Origin: Paractinoplanes bogorensis
Lineage (GTDB): Bacteria; Actinomycetota; Actinomycetes; Mycobacteriales; Micromonosporaceae
Assembly: GCF_018829635.1 (NCBI RefSeq)
Contig: NZ_JAHKKG010000007.1
Location: 124,001-188,000 of the forward strand
DNA: 64,000 bases
Reading direction: 5' to 3'
The position numbers were made by a program, and so were the translations under genes. Positions 23,791-32,524 of the stretch are shown here, piece after piece. The notes below the pieces were generated by a model. The model made no database searches, was not told the origin of the DNA, and saw nothing but the letters and a program-made list of their open reading frames with translations. Each line of letters begins with the position of its first letter. Position 1 is the stretch's first letter.

Positions 23791-26700
23791 ATGCTCGAGG
23801 ATCCGGAGCCCATCGGCGAGCCGGACGAACCGGCCGACGACTGGGTGTGGCCGCGGGCCGCCGACGGCCGGTCGCGGCTCCGGCGGCTGGGCCCGAACGG
23901 CCGGTACACGCTGCGCGGCTTCTTCGGCGACGGCGGGCAGGCCTACATCTGGTACGCGCCGGACGCGGTCGACGGCTTCCCCAAGGCGATCAAGACGTCG
24001 CGCCCGGACGGCACCCTCGGCAGCGGTCAGGTCGCGGCGCGGCGGCTGGTCCGCGAGGCCCGGATCATGCAGTCGATCCCGCCCCACCCGAACGTGATGC
24101 CGCTGCTCGACTGCGGCCCCGACCACCTCGTGCGCCCCGAGTCGGAAGGGCTGCGGCCCCGGCCCGACGACCCGTACGAGGCCCGCGACCCCTGGCTCGT
24201 CCTGCCGCTGACCCCGCACCACCGGCTGGGCGACCTGATCGCGGCCGGCCCGCTCACCGCGGAGGCGTGGCTGAAGCTGGCCCGGGGGTACGCCGCCGGG
24301 CTGGCCCACCTGCACCGCTCCGAGGTCGTGCACCGCGACCTGTCGCCGGGCAACGTGCTGCTGACCGCGGACGGCCCGGTCATCACCGACTTCGGCGTCT
24401 CGTGGGCGCCCCGCTGGTTCGACCGCGAGGTCGAGCAGACGATGAGCACCGGGCTGACCCGGCAGGCCGCGGGCCGCACCGAGGACTGGCACGCGCCCGA
24501 GGTGATCGACGCCCCGCTGAGCCGCCGCCCCGACCGGCAGCCCGCGTACGACGTGTTCAGCTGGGGCCTGTTCGTCGCCACCGCCGCGGCCGGGCGGCAC
24601 CCGTGGTCCAAGACGCCGGGCCACCTCGTGCTGGAGCGGTTCGAGCGCGACCGGATGAGCCGGGCCGAGACGCCGTACGACCTCGACCGGCACCTGGCCC
24701 ACGCCGGCTGGGCCGACCTCGTGCTGGCCGCGCTGGAGCCGGACCCGGCCGACCGCCCGACCGCGGCCGACCTGGTCGAGGCACTCGACCGCGAACCGGC
24801 CCGCCGCCGCCGCGCGACGTCGCGGACCGAGACCCCGCAGGACCGGCCGGTGGTCGTGCTGCGCGAGGCGCTCCTCGAGCGGTGGCGCTCGGATCCGGTG
24901 TGGCTGCGGGTGGGCGGCGAAAGCCGCCTGCCGATCGGCTGGGCCGACGGCGACCCGGACGAGCCGGACGCGGTGGCGCGGCTGCTCCGTGTCTGGGCGC
25001 CGGACGGCCCCACGGCCCGGATGCTCGTGCTCGGTGCCGCCGGGTCGGGAAAGTCCGAGCTGCTCGTCGGCGTCTTCCGGCGGCTGCTGACCGACTGGCG
25101 GGAGGGGCAGCCGCTGCCACTGCTGGTGCCGCTGGCGTCGTGGGATCCCGCGCTGAGCGATCTGCGAACCTGGCTCATCGACTGGCTGCACGTCAACCAC
25201 CAGTTCCTCGATCGGCCGGCCGGCGGTCCGGTGCCGCGGACGCAGGCCGAGCGGCTGCTCGACGGCCGCCAGCTCGCCCTCATCCTCGACGGCCTGGACG
25301 AGGTGCTCGACAAGGACCGGCCGGACCGGGTCGTGGCCCAGCTCAACAACCTCGACGGCCCGGCCCAGGTCCTGGTCAGCTGCCGTGCCGGGCGGCCGGC
25401 CACCGGCGAGCTGTTCCGGGGCGGCGTCACGCTCACGCTCGACGCCCAGGACCCGGCCGAGGCCGTCGGCCACCTGCGCCGGAACGGGCCGGCCGACGGG
25501 CGGTGGGATCCGGTCGTCGCGAGCCTGCCCGGGCGACTCGACCTGGCCGAGGTGCTGCGGACCCCGCTGATGGTGATGCTGGCCGACGCCCTCTACAACG
25601 ACGAGAACCGCCCACCGCCGAGCGAACTGCTCGACCGGCACGGCCCGGAGGCTCTCACCCAGCACCTGCTGCGGGGCTTCGTCCCGGCCCGCTATGCGGA
25701 GGAAACGGCTGAGTACTCCGCCCCGGACGCGCGCCGCTGGCTCGGCTACCTGGCCCGGATGACCGCCGGCCCGGGCGAGCTGCGCTGGTGGGACCTGCGG
25801 GTCACCTCGGCCCCGGCCTCGCCGGTCTGGCTGCACGTGGGCACGTTGGCCGCCGTGATCGGGTGGACCGCGCTGTCGGCCGGTGTCATGAACACGGGAG
25901 TGTTCGGCAGCGCCGAGACCGGGCTGACCGACGCGATCCGGATCACGCTGGCCGCGCTGCTCGGCTACGCCGCGATCTTCCGGGTGACCGGGAGCTATCC
26001 GGCCGCGGTGCTGGCCGTGCTGGGCGCCTACATCACCGGGGTGCTGAGTGGCTCGTACGACCTGGCCGTCGCGACCGGGCTGGTGGCCGGGTTCTCCTGG
26101 CGGCCGCTGCAGCCACGCGCCCCGGCCCGCGGCGGCGACCTGCTGACCGCTGTCGGGGTCGGCGTCGCGGCGGTGGCGGGCGTGATCGCCGTACGGGTGC
26201 TGTCCCTGTTCGTGCCGCTCGACGACGCCCTGGTCATGGGGTTCGCCGCCGGTACGTTCGACGGGTTCACGGTGCGCTGGGACGAGGACGTGAACGGCTG
26301 GCTCGCCACCGGCCTGGTCGCCGGGCTGCTGACGTGGGCCGGGATCCGGGTGACCCGGGGTGGCGGACCGGCCCGGCCGCTGCTGTGCGGGCTCGTCGCC
26401 GGTGTCGTCGTATGCGCGATCGACGTGTGGGCCGACGGCGCCCGCCCGGGCATCGACCGGCCCTGGCTGCTGGCCCCGGGCGACGGTCTCGCGGCCGGGC
26501 TCGCCGTGTGGTGGATCGTCTGGGTGACCCGGGGCCGACGGCCGGTCCACCCTCGGATGGTCCGGCTCGGCGCGCCCCTGCTGTTCGGCGGCTTGACCGC
26601 CGCGCTCAACCTCCTCGGCTACCTCGACCGGGCCGACGTGACCGCCGGTCCGGTGCGGGCGCTCGGCGAGGGCGCGGCGGTCGCCGTGCTGCTCGGGCTG

Positions 26701-27651
26701 GCCCTGCGCCCGTCGCCCGGTGCCGGGCACCGGCGGCGCAAGGTCGTCCCGGTGGTGGTCGCGGTGCTGGTGGGTGCGGCCGTCGGCGCGCTGCACGCGG
26801 TGTCGGCCGGTCCCGCCAAAGGTGCCGCGGCCGGCTTGTCCATGGCGCTGACCGTGCTCTTCTTCCTGCTGCGGGACGAGGTCCGCTCCGGCCCGGCCCG
26901 GATCGATCCGGTCGAGGCCGGGGTTCTCGGGCTGACCGTGGCCGGGCTGCTGACCGGTTTCGCCTACGCGCTGCTGTTCGCGCTGGTGGCCGGCCTGGGT
27001 TCGCGGGTGTCGGCCGACGTCTCGCAGCGCCGCCTGCCGTCGCTGCGGATCAGCGCGCCCGCCGCCCAGATCGTCGGCGGTGCGCTGCTGGGCACGATGG
27101 CCGCCTTCGCCGCCGGGGCCAACGGGTTCCCGATGGTCTGGCTCGTCGTCATCGGTGTCACCGGCGGGGTCGCCGGGGCGTACGCGTTCGGCATCCGCGG
27201 CGACGATCCGCGCAACCGGCTCGCGGCCTCGCCGACCCGGCTCTTCCGGCAGGACCGCCGGGTGTTCGTCCGGATGACCGCGGTCATCGCCGTGGCGCTC
27301 GGCACCGCCGTCGGTGCCCGCACGGCCGCGGGCGGGCAACCGGCCGGCACCGCCCTGGCCGTGGCGGCCGGCACGCTCGCCACCTACGGCCTGACCGCCG
27401 GGTTGACGGTCGCGGCGTCGGCGACCCGCTACGGCGTGTTCGCGGTGCGCAGCGCCTATCTGGCCGCCTCGGACCAGTTGCCCTGGCGGCTGATGCGGTT
27501 CCTCGACGACGCCCACGGCCGGCGGCAGGTGCTGCGGGCGGCCGGCTCGGCCTACCAGTTCCGCCACGAACTGCTGCGCGAGCAGATCGCCGACGCCGGC
27601 CCGCACGACACCGGCGCCCGGACGCCCGTCGCCGGCGCCCCGCCGCGCTGA
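23791..27651 (+). CDS. Ser/Thr kinase-NACHT-polytopic membrane protein
   Basis: A 1,286-residue three-part protein. Residues 35-260 are a protein kinase: Lys68 (KAIK), Glu89, VVHRDLSPGNVLL (Asp183), ITDFG (Asp200) and HAPEV. Residues 405-640 are a NACHT-type STAND ATPase: LVLGAAGSGKSELL (Walker A, Lys421) and LALILDGLDEVLDKD (Walker B). From about residue 680 to 1240 the chain is a run of at least twelve hydrophobic segments. A cytoplasmic tail follows. STAND proteins sense a trigger, oligomerise and act through an attached domain. Here a kinase input and membrane output would suit an abortive or signalling system. The ATG at 23791 has GGGGA upstream. The long antisense ORF is a shadow. Confidence 0.85.
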   Translation: MLEDPEPIGEPDEPADDWVWPRAADGRSRLRRLGPNGRYTLRGFFGDGGQAYIWYAPDAVDGFPKAIKTSRPDGTLGSGQVAARRLVREARIMQSIPPHPNVMPLLDCGPDHLVRPESEGLRPRPDDPYEARDPWLVLPLTPHHRLGDLIAAGPLTAEAWLKLARGYAAGLAHLHRSEVVHRDLSPGNVLLTADGPVITDFGVSWAPRWFDREVEQTMSTGLTRQAAGRTEDWHAPEVIDAPLSRRPDRQPAYDVFSWGLFVATAAAGRHPWSKTPGHLVLERFERDRMSRAETPYDLDRHLAHAGWADLVLAALEPDPADRPTAADLVEALDREPARRRRATSRTETPQDRPVVVLREALLERWRSDPVWLRVGGESRLPIGWADGDPDEPDAVARLLRVWAPDGPTARMLVLGAAGSGKSELLVGVFRRLLTDWREGQPLPLLVPLASWDPALSDLRTWLIDWLHVNHQFLDRPAGGPVPRTQAERLLDGRQLALILDGLDEVLDKDRPDRVVAQLNNLDGPAQVLVSCRAGRPATGELFRGGVTLTLDAQDPAEAVGHLRRNGPADGRWDPVVASLPGRLDLAEVLRTPLMVMLADALYNDENRPPPSELLDRHGPEALTQHLLRGFVPARYAEETAEYSAPDARRWLGYLARMTAGPGELRWWDLRVTSAPASPVWLHVGTLAAVIGWTALSAGVMNTGVFGSAETGLTDAIRITLAALLGYAAIFRVTGSYPAAVLAVLGAYITGVLSGSYDLAVATGLVAGFSWRPLQPRAPARGGDLLTAVGVGVAAVAGVIAVRVLSLFVPLDDALVMGFAAGTFDGFTVRWDEDVNGWLATGLVAGLLTWAGIRVTRGGGPARPLLCGLVAGVVVCAIDVWADGARPGIDRPWLLAPGDGLAAGLAVWWIVWVTRGRRPVHPRMVRLGAPLLFGGLTAALNLLGYLDRADVTAGPVRALGEGAAVAVLLGLALRPSPGAGHRRRKVVPVVVAVLVGAAVGALHAVSAGPAKGAAAGLSMALTVLFFLLRDEVRSGPARIDPVEAGVLGLTVAGLLTGFAYALLFALVAGLGSRVSADVSQRRLPSLRISAPAAQIVGGALLGTMAAFAAGANGFPMVWLVVIGVTGGVAGAYAFGIRGDDPRNRLAASPTRLFRQDRRVFVRMTAVIAVALGTAVGARTAAGGQPAGTALAVAAGTLATYGLTAGLTVAASATRYGVFAVRSAYLAASDQLPWRLMRFLDDAHGRRQVLRAAGSAYQFRHELLREQIADAGPHDTGARTPVAGAPPR

Positions 27652-27677
27652 GCCTCAGCACATCGGCGGTCTGATTC

Positions 27678-28379
27678 CTACGCGGGCAGGGCCGCCTGTT
27701 CGAGGGCGGGCGGCCCGGACGGCGTACGGGAAATGCGCAGCCAGACCACGAAACCCCAGAGCACGAACCCGGCGTAGACCGCGTAGAGGATCGCCGACGG
27801 GTAGTAGCCGAAGTGCAGCAGCTCGGGGACGCCGACCAGGTCGACGGCGATCCAGCAGAGCCAGAACTCGACCCAGCCGCGGGCCATGGCGTAGGTGGCC
27901 AGCATCGAGCCGACGAAGATCCACGAGTCGGCCAGGTAATACCACCAGGGGACCGGGAAACCGGCGCCGACCTGGCGGAACACGAAGAAGCAGACGGCCA
28001 CGGCGGCCAGCGCGACCAGGCCGTAGCCGAGGCGCTGCCGCGAGGTCGCCCAGCGCGGGGAGACCGCGGTTCCCTTCGTACGCCTCCGGTTGCTCTGCCA
28101 GATCCACCAGCCGTAGACGCTGGCGATCAGGAAGAACACCTGGCGCGCGGCCTGCCCGTAGAGCGGGGTGCCCTGGTCGTTGCCGACCGCCTGGCCCATG
28201 AACACGGTGAACAGCAGCACGTTGCCGACGATGCCGACCGGCCAGGCCCAGGCGCTGCGGCGCAGGCCGAACAGTGCCGACCCGAGCCCGAAGGCGTTGC
28301 CGATGATCTCGCGCCAGTAGATCGCCTGGTCGGCGGTCACCTGCCACTTGGCCGTGTAGAAAGAGTCGAGCCAGCTCAC
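27678..28379 (-). CDS. pnuC: PnuC-type nicotinamide riboside transporter
   Basis: A 233-residue membrane protein with seven hydrophobic segments. WREIIGNAFGLGSALFGLRR, WAWPVGIVGNVLLFTVF and the YGWWIWQSN segment are PnuC hallmarks, and WYYLADSWIFVGSMLATY and WFLWIAVD-like WFWLCWIAVDLVGVPEL follow. PnuC moves nicotinamide riboside by facilitated diffusion into NAD synthesis. The gene ends 26 bases after the kinase-NACHT stop, on the opposite strand, and diverges from corA through a 49-base gap that must hold both promoters. No nadR-like gene is adjacent, so the kinase that traps the substrate lies elsewhere. Confidence 0.9.
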   Translation of the reverse strand: MSWLDSFYTAKWQVTADQAIYWREIIGNAFGLGSALFGLRRSAWAWPVGIVGNVLLFTVFMGQAVGNDQGTPLYGQAARQVFFLIASVYGWWIWQSNRRRTKGTAVSPRWATSRQRLGYGLVALAAVAVCFFVFRQVGAGFPVPWWYYLADSWIFVGSMLATYAMARGWVEFWLCWIAVDLVGVPELLHFGYYPSAILYAVYAGFVLWGFVVWLRISRTPSGPPALEQAALPA

Positions 28380-28428
28380 GGCTCATCGTAGGCCGCACCG
28401 GGTTTCCGCGGCGTAACGGCGAGGCATA

Positions 28429-29436
28429 GTGGTGTGCGTGACAGCGCCCTCGTGTCCGACCGCGACCCGGCTCTATGAGAACGGGAAGGTCATCGCGACC
28501 GACTTCGGCTACGACGAGATCGCCGGGCAGCTCGACGAGCACCCCGGCGCGGTGCTCTGGCTCGACCTGTTCGACCCCGACGGGGACGACCTGGCCTCGG
28601 TGGCCAAGCAGTTCGACCTGCACCCGCTCGCGGTCGAGGACGCGATGACCGACCACGAACGGCCCAAGCTCGACCGCTACCCGCACCACGTCTTCCTCAA
28701 CGTCTACGCCGTCGACCTCGCCACGAAGGACTCGGAGACCCGATTCGGCAAGACCGAGATCAGTGTCTTCGTGACCAACCGGGCGCTGATCACCGTACGC
28801 AAGTCACCCAGTGACACCCAGCGGCTCATCGACCGCTGGGACTCCGACGCCGACCTGTGCTCGGCCGGCGGCGTCGGCTTCCTGCTCTGGGGCCTGCTCG
28901 ACGTGGTGGTCGACGGCCAATATGCGGTCACCCAGCGCCTCGACGCGGGGATGGACATGGTCGAGGACGCTCTGCTCGAGGAGGGTGGCGCGCCCAGGGT
29001 GGTCCGGATGAAGGCGGTCAAGGAACGTAAGCTGCTGGCCGCGCTGCGGCGGGCCGTGTCGCCGATGCCCGAGCTGGTCGCCCAGTCCATGCGCTCCGAC
29101 CTCGCGCTGGTCGACGACAAGCTGCGCCCCTACTTCCGCGACGTCGAGGACCACGCCCAGCACACCGTGGACGAGATCGAGCACCTGCGCGACCGGATCG
29201 ACTCGCTGCTCGAGGCCGACAACTCCGAGCAGAGCAACGTTCTCAACAACACCACCCGCAAACTGGCCGCGTGGGCCGCCATCGTGGCCGTGCCGACCGC
29301 GGTCACCGGCTACTTCGGCCAGAACGTGCCCTATCCCGGCTACGACCAGTGGTGGGGTTTCCTGGTCAGCTCGGCCACCATTGTCGTCGTGTCGCTGCTG
29401 CTCTACCTCTATCTGAAGCGCCGCGGCTGGCTCTGA
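28429..29436 (+). CDS. corA: CorA-family magnesium/cobalt transport protein
   Basis: A protein of 335 residues. The N-terminal soluble domain (VLWLDLFDPDGDDLASVAKQF, DLHPLAVEDAMTDHERPKLDRY) is typical of CorA. The long coiled helix and two C-terminal membrane segments end at about residue 330 (YLYLKRRGWL). The pore signature between the segments reads GYFGQNVP, that is GQN where classic CorA has GMN. This Met-to-Gln change occurs in divergent members and may alter ion choice. Three GTG starts are in frame (28429, 28432, 28438), and no ribosome site decides. It should pass Mg2+ passively through a pentameric pore. Confidence 0.9.
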   Translation: MVCVTAPSCPTATRLYENGKVIATDFGYDEIAGQLDEHPGAVLWLDLFDPDGDDLASVAKQFDLHPLAVEDAMTDHERPKLDRYPHHVFLNVYAVDLATKDSETRFGKTEISVFVTNRALITVRKSPSDTQRLIDRWDSDADLCSAGGVGFLLWGLLDVVVDGQYAVTQRLDAGMDMVEDALLEEGGAPRVVRMKAVKERKLLAALRRAVSPMPELVAQSMRSDLALVDDKLRPYFRDVEDHAQHTVDEIEHLRDRIDSLLEADNSEQSNVLNNTTRKLAAWAAIVAVPTAVTGYFGQNVPYPGYDQWWGFLVSSATIVVVSLLLYLYLKRRGWL

Positions 29437-29500
29437 GAAGCCGTCCCCCGCGCGGCCTCCGGGTGGCGTAACCTCCGGGTGATCTGTCGGGGGAGGGTGG

Positions 29501-32500
29501 ATGTTCGCGCTCATCTGGGGTGCGGTGCGAACACGTACCGCCCAGGTGCTGACCGTGCTCGTGCTGACCACCCTGGCGTCGGCCGTCGCGGCGGCGAGTC
29601 CCTGGTTCGCGTACGCGAGCATCAACCGCGCGGCCGCCGCCGACGTGGCCGCCGCCCCGGCCGAGCAACGCACTGTCTCGGTCCGCCGGATAGCCGACAC
29701 CCAGGGCGATCCGCAGTCCTCGGTCGACGAGTTCGTGTCGATGGTGGGCGGTCTGCTCCCGCTGCCGCAGGCCGACCCGGTCACCGGGCTGGCGCTGCCG
29801 CTCACGGTCACCACGGCCGGCGCGACCCCGCCGATGAGCATCGCGTTCCGCGACGGTTTCTGTTCCCACGTACGCCTCGACGGAAAGTGCCCGGCCGCGG
29901 CCGGTGAGGCGGCGGTCAGCGTGTCCGCGGCGCAGCAGTTGGGCCTCGGCCTCGGCGACAAGCTGACACTTCGCGCCTCGCCCAACGCCGCGCCGGTCAG
30001 CCTCACCGTGGTCGCGCGGTACGCGTACGCCGATCCGGCCGGGCCGTACTGGAGCAACCCGCTCTTCGAGGCCGAGCGCGGCTTCGACCCGGTGTTCACC
30101 CCGATCGATACGTTCCGCGAGCGGCAGCTGTGGGAGCCGACCGTCACCTTCGACGTGACCGTGCCGGACGCCCTGCTCCGCGGCGACGGCGGCTACCGGC
30201 TGGGCCGGGTGCTGCGCGACGCCGAGGGCGAGCTCGGCTCCTCGGGCCTGCGGCTGGTCTATGCCAGCGGGCCGCTGCTGACCGCGATCGACAACGACCG
30301 GGCCGAGATCCGGCTCGGCGCGGTGATCGCCACCGTGCAGACGCTGATCCTCACCTGGTTCGCCATCGGCCTGGCCGGTCGCTACACCGGGCGCGACCGG
30401 CGGGGCGACGCCGCCCTGCTCAAGCTGCGCGGCAGCACCCGCTGGGCGATGCTGCGCCTGGCCTGGGGCCAGCATCTGCTGCCGTTGACCGCGGGCGCGG
30501 TGCTCGGTCTGCCACTGGGCTATCTGCTGGCGTGGTGGCTGGCCGGCCCGGTCACGGTCGGCGTTCAGCGTGTGGAGGCCGGGCTGTTCTCGCTGGCCGC
30601 GGCGGGTGCCGTGCTGCTCGGCGGCCTGCTCGTGCTGGCCGTGGTCGAGGGCGTGGTGCTGCGCCGGTCAGTGGCCGAGCTGCTGCGCCAGGTGACCTCG
30701 GGTCGCAACGACTGGCGGGCCGGTCTGGTCGACCTGCTGCTGCTGGCGATCGCGGTGGCGGCCGTCTATCAGGCCCGGTCGAGTGCGCCCGACAGCGGAC
30801 TCGCGCTGGCCGCCCCGGCCCTGGTCGCGCTGGCGGTGGCGTTGCTGCTGGCCCGGCTGCTGGGCCGCATCGCCGACCGCGGCGGCAGTGCCGCGCTGCG
30901 CACCGGGCACCTGCGGTTCGGCCTGACCTCGGTGCAGGTGTCCCGGCAGACCGGCAGCGACCGGCTGTTCGCGCTGGTGGTCGTGGCGGTGGCGCTGTTC
31001 GCGACCACGCTCGGCCTGTGGCTGGGCGACCGGGCGATCCGGGTCGAGCGGGCCGGCTCCGAGCTCGGCGCCGACCGGGTGCTGCACGTGCAGGCGGCCA
31101 ACCGCGCCGTGCTGCTCGACGCCGTGCGCACCGCCGACCCGGCCGGCGACAAGGCGATGGCGGTGGTGCTCGACCGCACCAGCACCACGTTGCCGCCGGT
31201 GCTCGCGGTGGACAGCCCACGGCTGGCCGCGGTGGCCGACTGGCGGCCCGAGTACGGCCCGGTCGGGCGGCTCGCGGCCGAGACCGCCGCCCGCCCCGGC
31301 CCCGAGCGGCTGACCGCGGTGACCGGCAACCGGATCGAGGTGCGGGTGCGCGCCACCGTGCGCCAACCGGCCGCGCTCGGCCTCGACCTGCAAAATCAGC
31401 GCACCGGTGCGCCGGTGACGGTGCGCCTGGGCACGCTGCGTGCGGGCGAGCAGACCCTCAGCGCGCCGGTCACCGGCTGCACCGAGGCACCCGGCTGCCG
31501 CATTCTGCGCTGGGTGCTGAGCAGCCCGCCCGAGCCCAACGGCAACGTCCCGCCCGGGCCCCGGGGCAGCGCGGTCACCATCAGCGGCGTCACCCAGCAG
31601 GGCCCGGCGGCCGAACTGCTCGGCGCCGCCCAGCTCGGCGACATCGCCTACTGGCGGTCGGGCACGGTCGGCGCTGCCCTCGACATCGCGGCCGGTAACG
31701 CCGGGCTGCGCATCGCGGTCGACCCCAACATCCAGGGCATCCCCGACATCGGCACCCAGGTGTGGGCGGTGCAGAGCGCCTTGCCGCCGCCGATCGTGCT
31801 GGCCGGGCCGGCCCCCGAGACGTGGCGGTTCGGCGAGCCGTCGCTCGACACGTTCGGGCCGCAGCCGGTGCCGGTCCGTGTCGACGGCACGGCCTCGGTG
31901 CTGCCCGTGGTCGGCCACAGTGGACTGCTGCTCGACCTCGAGACGGCGCTGCTGATCGGCGGCGACGCCAGTGCGCCGGGCGAGTTCCAGGTCTGGCTCG
32001 CGCCGGGCGCCGGCGACGACGTCGTGGACGCGTTGCGGGCGGCCGGGCTGACCATCGGGGGCGAGGAGTCGATCGCCCACCGGTCCGGTCAGTTCGCCGA
32101 CCAGGCACCGGCCGCGATCGCCCGGTTCGCCGTGGTCGCGGGCGCGGTCGGACTGCTGCTGGCGGCGGCGGCCGTCGCGGTGGCGGGCACGGTCGACCGG
32201 CGCACCCGGCTCGACCAGCTGCGGGCGCTGCGCCTGCAGGGCCTGACCTTGCGGGTGGCGCTCGGCACGGCGTACGCGGGAACTCTGGCTCTGATCCTGA
32301 TCGGACTGGTCGCCGGGCTGGTGGCCGCGGCGATCGCGAATCCGCTGGCCCGGGTCGGCGTGCGCGGCTTCACCGACGGCTGGAACGTGCTGCCGCCACC
32401 GGGTGCGCTCGGCTGGACGGCGCTCGCCCTGGCCGGGGCGGCCGCGCTCGTGGTGCTCGGGCTGGTCGGCTGGCTGGCCACGCTGCCGCTGGTCCGCGGG

Positions 32501-32524
32501 CTGCGCGGGGAGGCCGGCCGATGA
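29501..32524 (+). CDS. ABC transporter permease, FtsX/MacB-like, large
   Basis: A 1,007-residue permease. One membrane helix starts the chain (AQVLTVLVLTTLASAVAAASPWFAY). A large extracytoplasmic domain of about 230 residues follows, then a three-helix bundle (residues 260-390), a second bundle and a second outer domain. A final FtsX-like cluster occurs at residues 880-1000 (TRLDQLRALRLQGLT, the coupling segment). Two such halves resemble the ABC-type lipoprotein or antibiotic-resistance permeases of actinobacteria. A RBS (GGGGGAGGG) precedes the ATG. The next permease starts with ATGA overlap at 32521, so the two are translated as a pair, probably as a heterodimer with the ATPase at 35540. 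Confidence 0.85.
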   Translation: MFALIWGAVRTRTAQVLTVLVLTTLASAVAAASPWFAYASINRAAAADVAAAPAEQRTVSVRRIADTQGDPQSSVDEFVSMVGGLLPLPQADPVTGLALPLTVTTAGATPPMSIAFRDGFCSHVRLDGKCPAAAGEAAVSVSAAQQLGLGLGDKLTLRASPNAAPVSLTVVARYAYADPAGPYWSNPLFEAERGFDPVFTPIDTFRERQLWEPTVTFDVTVPDALLRGDGGYRLGRVLRDAEGELGSSGLRLVYASGPLLTAIDNDRAEIRLGAVIATVQTLILTWFAIGLAGRYTGRDRRGDAALLKLRGSTRWAMLRLAWGQHLLPLTAGAVLGLPLGYLLAWWLAGPVTVGVQRVEAGLFSLAAAGAVLLGGLLVLAVVEGVVLRRSVAELLRQVTSGRNDWRAGLVDLLLLAIAVAAVYQARSSAPDSGLALAAPALVALAVALLLARLLGRIADRGGSAALRTGHLRFGLTSVQVSRQTGSDRLFALVVVAVALFATTLGLWLGDRAIRVERAGSELGADRVLHVQAANRAVLLDAVRTADPAGDKAMAVVLDRTSTTLPPVLAVDSPRLAAVADWRPEYGPVGRLAAETAARPGPERLTAVTGNRIEVRVRATVRQPAALGLDLQNQRTGAPVTVRLGTLRAGEQTLSAPVTGCTEAPGCRILRWVLSSPPEPNGNVPPGPRGSAVTISGVTQQGPAAELLGAAQLGDIAYWRSGTVGAALDIAAGNAGLRIAVDPNIQGIPDIGTQVWAVQSALPPPIVLAGPAPETWRFGEPSLDTFGPQPVPVRVDGTASVLPVVGHSGLLLDLETALLIGGDASAPGEFQVWLAPGAGDDVVDALRAAGLTIGGEESIAHRSGQFADQAPAAIARFAVVAGAVGLLLAAAAVAVAGTVDRRTRLDQLRALRLQGLTLRVALGTAYAGTLALILIGLVAGLVAAAIANPLARVGVRGFTDGWNVLPPPGALGWTALALAGAAALVVLGLVGWLATLPLVRGLRGEAGR

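Noticed and set aside
23701-27606. 1,301-codon open frame antisense to the kinase-NACHT gene
   Set aside because: Composition is Arg/Gly/Pro/His-rich with no motif; it is the usual shadow of high-GC coding on the other strand.
19013-27651. Classification as type II CBASS
   Set aside because: No CD-NTase or effector gene; the E2 and E1 are separate and the JAB is fused to the E1, which differs from Cap2/Cap3.
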